A stretch of DNA of 64,000 nt from Candidatus Bipolaricaulota bacterium (lineage in GTDB: Bacteria > Bipolaricaulota > Bipolaricaulia > UBA7950 > UBA9294): positions 1 to 64,000 of the forward strand of contig JANQEA010000036.1 in the NCBI GenBank assembly GCA_028278555.1. The letters run 5' to 3'. Each line of letters opens with the position of its first letter. Positions within the stretch are counted from its first letter, which is position 1. The translations under genes and the position numbers were made by a program. Shown here in pieces: positions 35,443 through 42,982 of the stretch. The notes beneath the pieces are model-generated. The model saw only the letters and a list, made by a program, of their open reading frames with translations. It had not been told where the DNA came from and did no database searches.

Positions 35443-36663
35443 TCAGGCGGCGTCGAGACCGAGGTACTCGCGTTGCGCTGCCGTGAGCGAATCGGTGGCG
35501 ACGCCGAGCGTTTCGAGCTTCAATCGAGCGACCTGCTCGTCGATCTCGGACGGAACGGGATAGACGTCGGCCGGCAGCGGCGCCCGGTCGAGCAGGTGTC
35601 GGAGGGTCAGAGCTTGGATGGCGAACGAGAGGTCCATGATCTCTACCGGGTGCCCGTCGCCGAGCGCCAGGTTGACGAGCCGCCCCTCGCCGAGCAGGTA
35701 GAAGCGACGGCCGTCGTCGAGCTCGTATTCCTCGACGCCCTCGCGAACCGCCCTCTGCGAGCGGGCGATCTCGGCGAGCGTCTCCGGCCGGACCTCGACG
35801 TTGAAGTGTCCCGCGTTGGCGAGGACGAGTCCGTCCTTCGCGGCCCGGAGCGCCGCTTCGGGAACGGCGTCGGCACATCCGGTGGCGGTGATGATCAGGT
35901 CCGCCGTCCGCGTCGCTTCGGCGATCGGGGCGACGGAGAACCCCTCCATCCAGGCTTCGAGCGCGCGGATCGGATTGACTTCGCAGACGGTGACGCGGGC
36001 GCCGAGGCCGCTGGCACGCTGGGCGATCCCACGGCCGCACCAACCGTATCCGACGACCACGACGGTCTTCCCGGCGATCAGGAGGTTTGTCGAGCGGAAG
36101 ATCCCGTCCCAGACCGATTGCCCGGTTCCGTACCGATTGTCGAACAGGGACTTCATCTTCGCATCGTTGACCGCGAACATCGGGAACAGAAGCCGATTCT
36201 CCTTCGCCATGATTCGGAGGCGGCCTACGCCTGTCGTCGTCTCCTCGCACCCGCCGATCACGTTCTCCTGTGGATCCTCGTGGAGGAGATGGACGAGGTC
36301 ACCGCCGTCGTCGAGGATCAGATCCGGGCGGCAGGCGAGGGTGCGCCGGAGGTCCTCGGTGTACTCCTTGGCGGAAGCGCCGTGCTTCGCGTGGACGGTG
36401 ATCCGGTCCTCCTCGGCGAGTGCAACGGCGATGTCGTCTTGCGTCGAAAGGGGATTGCTCCCGGTCACCCAGACCTCGGCCCCACCGTCGCGGAGGAAGA
36501 TCGCCAGACAGGCCGTCTTCGCTTCGAGATGAATGCTCATCGAGATCCGCCTGTCGGCGAACGGCCGCTCCTCCCGGAACGATGTCCGGAGTCGGTCAAG
36601 CAGGGGCATGTGGGCCGTCGCCCAGTCGATCTTCGAACGGCCGCGTTCAGGGTTTCCCGCCAT
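35443..36663 (-). CDS. ahcY: S-adenosylhomocysteine hydrolase, short form
   Basis: AhcY splits S-adenosylhomocysteine into adenosine and homocysteine, relieving inhibition of methyltransferases. The 406-residue enzyme has the substrate motif MSIHLEAKTACLA, FAVNDAKMKSLFDNRYG, the NAD-binding GYGWCGRGIAQRASGLGA and NAGHFNVEV. It lacks the roughly 40-residue insertion of the eukaryotic and proteobacterial forms, so it matches the short archaeal/Thermotoga type. ATG 36663 overlaps the transporter gene upstream by 17 bp. Confidence 0.95.
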   Translation of the reverse strand: MAGNPERGRSKIDWATAHMPLLDRLRTSFREERPFADRRISMSIHLEAKTACLAIFLRDGGAEVWVTGSNPLSTQDDIAVALAEEDRITVHAKHGASAKEYTEDLRRTLACRPDLILDDGGDLVHLLHEDPQENVIGGCEETTTGVGRLRIMAKENRLLFPMFAVNDAKMKSLFDNRYGTGQSVWDGIFRSTNLLIAGKTVVVVGYGWCGRGIAQRASGLGARVTVCEVNPIRALEAWMEGFSVAPIAEATRTADLIITATGCADAVPEAALRAAKDGLVLANAGHFNVEVRPETLAEIARSQRAVREGVEEYELDDGRRFYLLGEGRLVNLALGDGHPVEIMDLSFAIQALTLRHLLDRAPLPADVYPVPSEIDEQVARLKLETLGVATDSLTAAQREYLGLDAA

Positions 36664-37528
36664 GGTGGTCCTCCTCGCTCCGAAGGCTGAGGTAGATGCC
36701 GACGAGTATGATGGCCGCTCCGAGAAGGTTCAACCCGCCCGGGATCTCGCGGAAGAACGGGATGGCGAGGAGCGTCGATCCGATCGGCTCGCCGAGAACG
36801 AAGACGGAAACCCTCGTCGCCGCGAGTCGACGGAGCGCCCAATTGATCGTCGAATGTCCGAGGGCCTGCGGGACGAGCGCGAGCAGAACAAGGTAACCGT
36901 ACGTACTCGGGGCGTAGCCGATCACCGGGGTCCTCGTGACCGCGCAGAGGAGGAGGACGAGGACGGCCGCCGTCCCGTAGCTGACCGCCACGTACTCGGT
37001 GACGGAGACCGTCTGTCGGACGCGACGCCCGATCAGGAAATAGACGGCGGCCATGATCCCGCCACCGAGGGCGAGGAGGTCGCCGCGGAGTGCGGTTCCG
37101 CCGAATCCGAAGTCGCCGAACCCGATCAGCGCGCCTCCGGCGATGACGAGCACGATCCCTCCGATCAGCGCCCGAGAGAGTCGCTCGCGAAGGAAGACGA
37201 TCGCTCCCAGGCCGACGAAGATCGGATGGGTGGAGACGAACAAGACCGAGCTGGCGACCGTCGTCTGTTCGAGCGACGAGATCCAGAGGACGAAATGGGC
37301 GGCGAGCGCGACGCCGCTCAGGGCCGACAGGCCGAAACTCCGTCGGTCGATCGTGCGCGGCTTTCGGAGCAACGCCGGGGGGACGAGGACGAGAGCAGCA
37401 ACGGTCAGCCTCCAGGCTGCGACGGCGAATGGAGAGGCCTCCCCGGCGAGCCTCGCGAAGATCGCGCCGAACGAGACGGCGACGATTCCGACAGCGATCC
37501 GTAGGTAGAGCCGACGATCCACAGACAT
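36647..37528 (-). CDS. EamA/DMT-family transporter
   Basis: The 293-residue protein has ten predicted membrane helices arranged as two EamA repeats (about 8-140 and 150-285). Typical features are the first-helix FGAIFARLAGEASPFAVAAW and the LNLLGAAIILVGIYLSL end. Family members export metabolites or amino acids, or import them; the substrate is not predictable. It lies between the patatin gene (6-bp gap) and ahcY (17-bp overlap). Confidence 0.9.
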   Translation of the reverse strand: MSVDRRLYLRIAVGIVAVSFGAIFARLAGEASPFAVAAWRLTVAALVLVPPALLRKPRTIDRRSFGLSALSGVALAAHFVLWISSLEQTTVASSVLFVSTHPIFVGLGAIVFLRERLSRALIGGIVLVIAGGALIGFGDFGFGGTALRGDLLALGGGIMAAVYFLIGRRVRQTVSVTEYVAVSYGTAAVLVLLLCAVTRTPVIGYAPSTYGYLVLLALVPQALGHSTINWALRRLAATRVSVFVLGEPIGSTLLAIPFFREIPGGLNLLGAAIILVGIYLSLRSEEDHHGGKP

Positions 37529-37534
37529 ACCGGC

Positions 37535-38407
37535 CTAGACCCCGAGGGCCTTCCGAATCTCGGGAAGGGCTCGACGGGTCGCCTCCTCGCCAGCCTCGAT
37601 CCCGCAGCGGACGCTGCTGTAGCAGGGTGGATCATCGGAGAAGTCGGGCCGAAGCAGGACGTCGGGCGGATGGGTCGCGAGCTGAAGTTCGGCGAGACGC
37701 TTCTGGAAGACGGTCGACATCTGGAAGAGGACCGCGAAGACGTTCGGGTGGAACTTCCCACCGTTCCGAGACGGCGAGGCGAGTCCCTTCGCGATCCCGA
37801 GGACGCGCTCGCGAGCCTCGAGGTACGGGAGACCGGAAATCTCGACTTCTCCGGGATCGACGAGGACATCGACTCCGATAACGACGTCGCTGCCGAGTTC
37901 ACGGGCGACGTCGACCGGCATCGGATTCGAGACGCCGCCGTCGATCAGGAGCCGCCCGTCGATCCAGACGGGATTGAACAGGCCGGGAATCGAGACGGAC
38001 GCCCGGATCGCGTCGACGAGCGAGCCGCTCCGAATGGAACACGGTCGCCCGGTCTGGAGGTCCGTTGCCACCGCTGCGTACTCGATCGGCAGATCCTCGA
38101 TTCGGGGGGATCCGATCAGCTTCCTCAAGAAACGTGTGATCCCGTTTCCGGAACTCCAGCCGGACCAGGGGATGGTCGGAAGAAGCGCCTTGAACACATG
38201 GCCGAACGAACTCGTCCGCCAGAGGGTCTCCAGCTCGGCGAGTTCGACCCCGGAGGCGTAGATCCCACCGACCTCCGCGCCCATGCTCGATCCGGCGATC
38301 ACGTCGGGCTCGATCCCATTCTCCTTCAAGACCTTGAGAACCCCGACGTGCGCCGCGCCTCGCGCGCCCCCACTGGAAAGAGCCAGCCCAATCCTCCGCT
38401 CATCCAC
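37535..38407 (-). CDS. Patatin-like phospholipase
   Basis: The 290-residue protein has the patatin serine-aspartate dyad: oxyanion loop SSGGARGAAH, nucleophile elbow GSSMG (S42) and the aspartate in DGGVSNPMPVDVA. This RssA/YlbK-like group is cytoplasmic and acts as a lipid acyl hydrolase or as a regulatory protein. The start is GTG 38407. It heads a co-directional run of seven genes with short gaps or overlaps, including gpsA and a reductase of lipid type, so a role in lipid turnover is plausible. Confidence 0.92.
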   Translation of the reverse strand: MDERRIGLALSSGGARGAAHVGVLKVLKENGIEPDVIAGSSMGAEVGGIYASGVELAELETLWRTSSFGHVFKALLPTIPWSGWSSGNGITRFLRKLIGSPRIEDLPIEYAAVATDLQTGRPCSIRSGSLVDAIRASVSIPGLFNPVWIDGRLLIDGGVSNPMPVDVARELGSDVVIGVDVLVDPGEVEISGLPYLEARERVLGIAKGLASPSRNGGKFHPNVFAVLFQMSTVFQKRLAELQLATHPPDVLLRPDFSDDPPCYSSVRCGIEAGEEATRRALPEIRKALGV

Positions 38408-38424
38408 GATCGCTCACCGGAGGA

Positions 38425-38454
38425 ATCCTAGCGTGAATCGGACGCCGGAGGCAA
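38425..38454 (-). promoter_or_regulatory. Promoter of the patatin-to-ligase gene run
   Basis: Minus strand: -35 TTGCCT, 18-bp spacer, -10 TAGGAT, 17 nt before the GTG at 38407. Confidence 0.45.
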
Positions 38455-38504
38455 TCGTGCGATGATCGCGTTGAAACGGTCCGGCGGAAGGCTTGGGAAG
38501 TGAA

Positions 38505-38534
38505 GCGGGGAGCGCTCGGATTTACGCTCCCCGC
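38505..38534 (-). terminator. Hairpin after the ferredoxin gene
   Basis: A perfect 10-bp stem GCGGGGAGCG/CGCTCCCCGC with a 10-nt loop lies 15 bp past the ferredoxin stop, with TTCACTTCCC following on the minus strand. Confidence 0.6.
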
Positions 38535-38549
38535 GGTGATGCCACAGCT

Positions 38550-38720
38550 CTAGGCGGTGATCGCAGCGACCGGGCACTGATCGACGGCGTCCTGGACACA
38601 GTCGGCGGTCGCTCCCTCGATGACGACTGCCTTCCCGTCGCCGGCCATCTCGAAGACATCGGCGCAGACCTGCGTGCACAGACCGCACCCGACGCAAAGG
38701 TCCTGATCGACCTTGGCCAT
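38550..38720 (-). CDS. Small 4Fe-4S ferredoxin
   Basis: This 56-residue protein is a single-cluster ferredoxin. The motif CVGCGLC supplies three ligands and the cysteine in QCPV the fourth; two further cysteines (TQVC and ADC) are placed like the disulfide pair of Thermotoga- and Pyrococcus-type ferredoxins. ATG 38720 follows AGGAGGATCCC; the longer frame adds an unlikely N-terminus. It is a stand-alone gene between the patatin operon and the divergent TatT genes. Its redox partner is not identified. Confidence 0.93.
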   Translation of the reverse strand: MAKVDQDLCVGCGLCTQVCADVFEMAGDGKAVVIEGATADCVQDAVDQCPVAAITA

Positions 38721-38873
38721 GGGATCCTCCTCCTTTCGCGTTCTGGTCTTGCAGTACGAATCCAATCGGTGCGAAGGATATCACACCGCCGATGCCCGGC
38801 CAACCGAGCCGCTCGGACGTCGCCGACAGATCTGATATAGTCCATCGGCCAACGAGAATGAGGGAGGAACGCG

Positions 38874-39824
38874 ATGCTACGTAGGCTCATCCTGCTGTTG
38901 ATCTGTCTTGCGGCGGTGCCGATGCTGGCGGTCTCGGAGGGGGTTCTCGACGAGGCGCTCGCCCTGTTCGATCCGAACGGGGATGTTCGCGTCCCGTTCT
39001 CCGACGAGGGGGAGGCCAAGCTCGAGTGGATCATCGACGTCCTTCGCGATGCGCTTGGCGTGCCGGACGTCCTCGACGAGGAGTCGGAGGCCGAGGTCGG
39101 CGTGTTTCCGGTCGAGCCCGACGCCAAGGATCTGATCAACAAGTTATCGCAGGCGTACTACTCCTATGCGGATGCGTTTCTCCGTGATCATCCCGATCAG
39201 CGGGCGACGTTCCTGAAGGGGAAGCAGTGGGGGTTCAAGAGCCTCCGGATGAATCCGACGTTCGTTGCGTTCGAGGAGCGGGACGGCTTCGTGGCTGCGG
39301 TGGAGGCGGAGACCGACGTGGCGGCCCTCTTCTGGGCGAACGCCAACTGGCTCCGCTGGGCCGAACCGGACATTCTGAGCGCGATCAAGGCGGGGATCGC
39401 GAAGAAGTCGCTCGCGATGTCGGAGCGAGCTCTTGCTTTGGATGACACCTACAGCACGTACGGCTCCTACCGTGCCCTCGGTGGGTTCTGGCAGGGGATG
39501 CCGAGCAACCCGATCCTCGCCGTCTTCACCGGCGGGCTGATGCAGGACTACGAGAAGGTGCTCGCCAGCTTCTGCGCGCTTGTCGACGAGCCGGCCTTCT
39601 GCGAGGGGGTCGACGGGTTGCTCGACCCGATCTGCACGGCCTACTTCGAAAATCGCGTCCTCTTCGCGCAGTACTACCTCATCCCCCTCGAACACTGGGA
39701 GGATGCCGCGCGTGTTCTCCGATCGGTCCTGGCGGAGCCGATTGGCGATCTCTTCCCGCTCTACAACGGCCTCAACCAGCAGATCGCAAGCCAACTCCTA
39801 CGTGAGGTGGAGGAGCATCTCTAG
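38874..39824 (+). CDS. TatT-like periplasmic protein, copy 1
   Basis: The 316-residue protein has a signal peptide (MLRRLILLLICLAAVPMLAV) and a mature part built almost entirely of helices. Conserved stretches shared with the next gene are VPFSDEGEAKLE, KLSQAYYSYADAF, GKQWGFKSLRMNP, FWANANWLRWA and YGSYRALGGFWQGMP. These match the TPR-fold TatT component family described for a TRAP-linked lipoprotein of Treponema. There is no lipobox. ATG 38874 follows GAGGGAGGAACGCG, and a TATAGT -10-like element lies 32 bp upstream. No TRAP membrane or DctP genes are adjacent. Confidence 0.78.
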   Translation: MLRRLILLLICLAAVPMLAVSEGVLDEALALFDPNGDVRVPFSDEGEAKLEWIIDVLRDALGVPDVLDEESEAEVGVFPVEPDAKDLINKLSQAYYSYADAFLRDHPDQRATFLKGKQWGFKSLRMNPTFVAFEERDGFVAAVEAETDVAALFWANANWLRWAEPDILSAIKAGIAKKSLAMSERALALDDTYSTYGSYRALGGFWQGMPSNPILAVFTGGLMQDYEKVLASFCALVDEPAFCEGVDGLLDPICTAYFENRVLFAQYYLIPLEHWEDAARVLRSVLAEPIGDLFPLYNGLNQQIASQLLREVEEHL

Positions 39825-39883
39825 GCGTTTCGCGCTCGATCTGCAAGGCGCCTTCGCATGGGCTATGGCAGATGCTGGAGGGT

Positions 39884-39912
39884 TTGTCGCGTTCGGACCG
39901 TTTCAGTATAGT
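39884..39912 (+). promoter_or_regulatory. Promoter of TatT-like copy 2
   Basis: -35 TTGTCG, 17-bp spacer, -10 TATAGT, 32 bp before the ATG. The same TATAGT element stands at the same distance before copy 1 (38836-38841), so the duplication included the promoter. Confidence 0.6.
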
Positions 39913-39944
39913 GGGCCGCATCACCCCCTAGGAGGTCGGAGAGG

Positions 39945-40895
39945 ATGAGGAGACTCCTGCTGTTCACGTTGTTGGCGGTGTTCATCGGAGGCGGTGCCGC
40001 GTTGGCGATGACGCTCGATGAGGCGCTCGCATACTTCCCGGGCAACGACATCATGATCCCCTACAGCGACGAGGGGAAGGCAACGCTGGAAGGAATGATC
40101 GAGGCGTTCCGAACGGCTCTGGGCGTCACCAATGCGCTCGACGAGGAGAACGAAGACGCGGTGATGGCGTTCGAGGTCGATCCGAGCCTGATCGACATCA
40201 CGGGCAAGCTGTCCCAGACGTACTACACTTACGCCGATGCATTCCTCGAAGGCGAGGAGAACGAACTACCCATCTATAAACGCGGCAAGCACTGGGGCCT
40301 GAAGGGCCTGCGGATGGATCCCGTCTTCTCGGAGACGGAAGACGCCGACGGGTTCGTCGCCGCCGCCGCGACGATCGAAAACATCTTCATCGCGTACTGG
40401 GCGGCCGCGAACTGGCTCCGCGCCGCGCAGTTTGATCCGGTCAAAGCCGTCTTCGGCAGCGTTCCCGAGAAGACCGACGCGATCAACAAGCGCTGCCTCG
40501 AGCTCGATGAGACCTACATGGCCTACGGCGGCTATCGAGCCCTTGGAGCGTTCTGGTCCGGCCTGCCGGCGGCGCCCCTTCTCTACTACAGCAAGAACTG
40601 GAGCCGGTCGCTCGGCTACTTCTGTCACATCGTCGACGAGCCGGAGATCTGCGCCGACTGGGATTGCAGTGTTTGCCCGCCGCTCGATGGGTTTGATCCA
40701 GCGGCCGACGAGTATCTCGAGAACCGAACGTTCTTCGTCGAGTTCTATCTGATGCCCCGCAACATGTGGGCCGACGCGAAGCGGATTCTCGATTCGGTGC
40801 TCATTGAGTCGGTCGGCGACAAGTACCCGTTGTACAACGCGATCGCCCTTGAGAAGGCTGCTTTGTTCCTCGAGGAAGTCGAGAAGAATCTGTAG
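39945..40895 (+). CDS. TatT-like periplasmic protein, copy 2
   Basis: This is a tandem paralogue of the preceding gene, again 316 residues. It has a signal peptide (MRRLLLFTLLAVFIGGGAALA) and the same conserved blocks (IPYSDEGKATLE, KLSQTYYTYADAF, GKHWGLKGLRMDP, YWAAANWLRAA, YGGYRALGAFWSGLP). It differs mainly in a cysteine-rich stretch, CADWDCSVCPP, near residue 240 that copy 1 has as CEGVDGLLDPIC. A GGAGGTCGGAGAGG site precedes the ATG and a strong terminator follows. Confidence 0.78.
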   Translation: MRRLLLFTLLAVFIGGGAALAMTLDEALAYFPGNDIMIPYSDEGKATLEGMIEAFRTALGVTNALDEENEDAVMAFEVDPSLIDITGKLSQTYYTYADAFLEGEENELPIYKRGKHWGLKGLRMDPVFSETEDADGFVAAAATIENIFIAYWAAANWLRAAQFDPVKAVFGSVPEKTDAINKRCLELDETYMAYGGYRALGAFWSGLPAAPLLYYSKNWSRSLGYFCHIVDEPEICADWDCSVCPPLDGFDPAADEYLENRTFFVEFYLMPRNMWADAKRILDSVLIESVGDKYPLYNAIALEKAALFLEEVEKNL

Positions 40896-40935
40896 AACGG
40901 AATGCCTCGGCCCCGGCTGAGACTGTGTGATGAGA

Positions 40936-40969
40936 GAAGGGCTCAGCAGACGCTGAGCCCTTCTTCCTT
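40936..40969 (+). terminator. Intrinsic terminator after the TatT-like pair
   Basis: A perfect 12-bp stem GAAGGGCTCAGC/GCTGAGCCCTTC with a 4-nt AGAC loop is followed by TTCCTT. Confidence 0.85.
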
Positions 40970-41004
40970 GATGGATGCATGCGTCCCAGCGGCGCTCTGC
41001 GAGG

Positions 41005-41829
41005 CTAGCCGCTCCGTTTCAGTCGCCCCATCCGCTTCGCGTACCGCTCGACGTAGCGGAAGATGAACAGCCCGAGTGCGATCACGCCGAGGCCGATCCC
41101 GACAAGCGTCAGCGCCGTCGGGAGGAGTTCGACCGTCGAACGGCCTTCGAGCAGGCAGGCACGCATTCCCTTGATCACGTACGTTGCCGGAGACGCCTTC
41201 GCCACGACCTGCAGCCAGGCAGGGAGCGACTCGATCGGATAGTAGACGCCGGAGATCAACAGAAGGATCGCGGCGACGGCGTTCGTCATCTGGGCGCCTC
41301 GCTCCGGATAGAGGAGCGGGAGGACCGCGGCGAGGATCCCGAGGCCGACGAACGACACGCTTCCGGCGAGGAGCATCAGGATCGTCCCGATGATGTTTGC
41401 CCCGCCAAGATTCAGACGGAAGAACGCGACGACGATCCCGAGGATCGCCAGGGTCCGGACGATTCCGTACCCGATCGCGAAGAGCGTCGTCCCGACGAGG
41501 TGCGTCGGCCGGGAGACCGGCGCCATGAACGTGTACTCGATCGTTCCCTCCCAGCGCTCCCACGCGATCATCTCGCTGATCGCATAGAAGATGACGACCA
41601 GGTACTGCCAGATCAGCGCGCCGACGAGCAGGTAGGTGACGACATACTGGGTGTCGATCTCCTGCCCGGAGATCATCCCCATCCCGTTTCCGATGTAGGT
41701 GATCGCGAGTGCGTTGGTCAGGGAGTAGATCAGCCAGACGACCTCCCACCCCCAGTAGCGCTTCATCAGGTTGATGTTCCGCTCGACGAACGCGTACGCA
41801 CCGCGCATCTCCCGGACGAACGTACTCAT
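41005..41829 (-). CDS. ABC-2 type transporter permease
   Basis: The 274-residue protein has six membrane helices and the ABC-2 permease pattern, with the conserved WEGTIEYTFMAPVSRP loop after the second helix and SGVYYPIESLPAWLQVVAKA near the fifth. It pairs with the ATPase gene, whose stop overlaps its start (ATGA). DrrB-like exporters of this type move drugs, lipids or polysaccharides; the substrate is unknown. Confidence 0.92.
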   Translation of the reverse strand: MSTFVREMRGAYAFVERNINLMKRYWGWEVVWLIYSLTNALAITYIGNGMGMISGQEIDTQYVVTYLLVGALIWQYLVVIFYAISEMIAWERWEGTIEYTFMAPVSRPTHLVGTTLFAIGYGIVRTLAILGIVVAFFRLNLGGANIIGTILMLLAGSVSFVGLGILAAVLPLLYPERGAQMTNAVAAILLLISGVYYPIESLPAWLQVVAKASPATYVIKGMRACLLEGRSTVELLPTALTLVGIGLGVIALGLFIFRYVERYAKRMGRLKRSG

Positions 41830-42662
41830 GATTCCTCCTCCGCCTCGGCCTCCTCGAAGGAGCGGCCGGTCAGCTCGATGAAGACGTCCTCCATCGTCGT
41901 CTTGTCACCGTTCTGCGATGGGACCAGGCGCTTCAGCCCCTCCGGCGTGTCGAGGGCGACAATCCGGCCCTCGTCGATGATCGCGATCCGATCGCAGAGC
42001 CGATCGGCCTCGTCCATGTCGTGCGTTGTCAGCAGGACGGTCGCGTCGTGCGTCTCCCGGATCTCCCGGACGAACGCCTGCACGTCCCGCTTCGAGTGCG
42101 GATCGAGCCCGGTCGTCGGCTCGTCGAGCAGCAGGAGGATCGGCGAGGTGAGAAACCCTCGCGCGACGGCGACCTTCTGCTGCATCCCGCGCGACATGTG
42201 CTCCATCGGATTGTTGAACGTCTCTTCTTTCAGCCCGAGCCGCTTCATGATCTCGCGCATCTTCACCTTCGCCTCGCCGGCGTCGAGGCCGTAGAGGCGA
42301 GCGGCGTACAGCAGGTTCTCGATTGGCGAGAACTTCTTGAAGAACGCGGCGTCGACCGACACGCGATTGATCATCCGTTTGACGGCGAATGAGTCGTGCT
42401 CGACATCGTGGCCGAAGACACGGAGCGAGCCGCTGTCGGGGAGAAGGAGCGTCGAGACGAGACGGATCAGGGTCGACTTCCCCGACCCGTTCGGGCCGAG
42501 GACGCCGAAGACCTCACCCCGCTCAACCGTCAGGTCGATGTCCTTCAGCGCAACGACTTCTTCTTTCTTCTTCTTGGTTCGAAGCCTTCGGCGCTTCTTT
42601 GCGCTGTCCTTCCGGACGAACACCTTGCGCACGCGCTCGACTTCGAGTGCAGTGGTACGCAT
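41826..42662 (-). CDS. ABC-2 exporter ATP-binding protein
   Basis: The 278-residue ATPase has Walker A GPNGSGKST, Walker B ILLLLDEPTTGLDP and switch histidine in LLTTHDMDEADRL. The signature is unusual, MSRGMQQKVA in place of LSGGQ. The N-terminus has a lysine/arginine-rich insert (KKRRRLRTKKKK, about 22-33) ahead of the first beta strands, absent from most relatives. The DrrA-type C-terminal extension is present. ATG 42662 follows GGGAGCGG. Confidence 0.92.
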   Translation of the reverse strand: MRTTALEVERVRKVFVRKDSAKKRRRLRTKKKKEEVVALKDIDLTVERGEVFGVLGPNGSGKSTLIRLVSTLLLPDSGSLRVFGHDVEHDSFAVKRMINRVSVDAAFFKKFSPIENLLYAARLYGLDAGEAKVKMREIMKRLGLKEETFNNPMEHMSRGMQQKVAVARGFLTSPILLLLDEPTTGLDPHSKRDVQAFVREIRETHDATVLLTTHDMDEADRLCDRIAIIDEGRIVALDTPEGLKRLVPSQNGDKTTMEDVFIELTGRSFEEAEAEEES

Positions 42663-42803
42663 TGCCGCTCCCTAACTCTAGGTCTTTGAAGCAACCGACG
42701 AAACCGGCCAATGGTTCAGTGGTTGGGCGGAACCTCTGGGGCTCCGTGGGCGACGACGAGCCTGACCAGAAGGCTGTCGAACGGCGGGCCGCGAGGGCCT
42801 TAG

Positions 42804-42863
42804 ATGACTAGCATCCTCATGTTGTCGCTACCTCCCGAGAAGGCCCGGAAGGGGCCGGTTTGA
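42804..42863 (+). CDS. Possible 19-residue upstream peptide before glnA
   Basis: ATG 42804 is preceded by GCGAGGG with 5-nt spacing and opens a 19-codon frame (MTSILMLSLPPEK and a basic end). Its stop is about 120 bp before glnA and before the predicted glnA promoter. It could be a leader peptide or chance. Confidence 0.25.
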   Translation: MTSILMLSLPPEKARKGPV

Positions 42864-42918
42864 TGGAGGGCATTGTAGCAATGCGCGAGCTTCAATGCAA
42901 AGACAGGAATTGAATTCC

Positions 42919-42947
42919 TTGTTCTCGCCCCGAGCTCGATCTACACT
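42919..42947 (+). promoter_or_regulatory. glnA promoter
   Basis: -35 TTGTTC, 17-bp spacer, -10 TACACT, 35 bp before the ATG. Confidence 0.55.
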
Positions 42948-42982
42948 CCATCCATTCCACGCGAGAACGCAGGAGGTGAATC

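Larger units (their letters stand above)
42663..42982. other. 320-bp divergent interval between the ABC exporter and glnA
   Basis: The interval contains a possible 19-codon open frame (42804-42863), a short GC-rich inverted repeat GGCCC-GGAA-GGGCC near 42843-42857, the glnA promoter and its ribosome binding site. I found no match to the known glutamine-riboswitch consensus. Confidence 0.5.
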
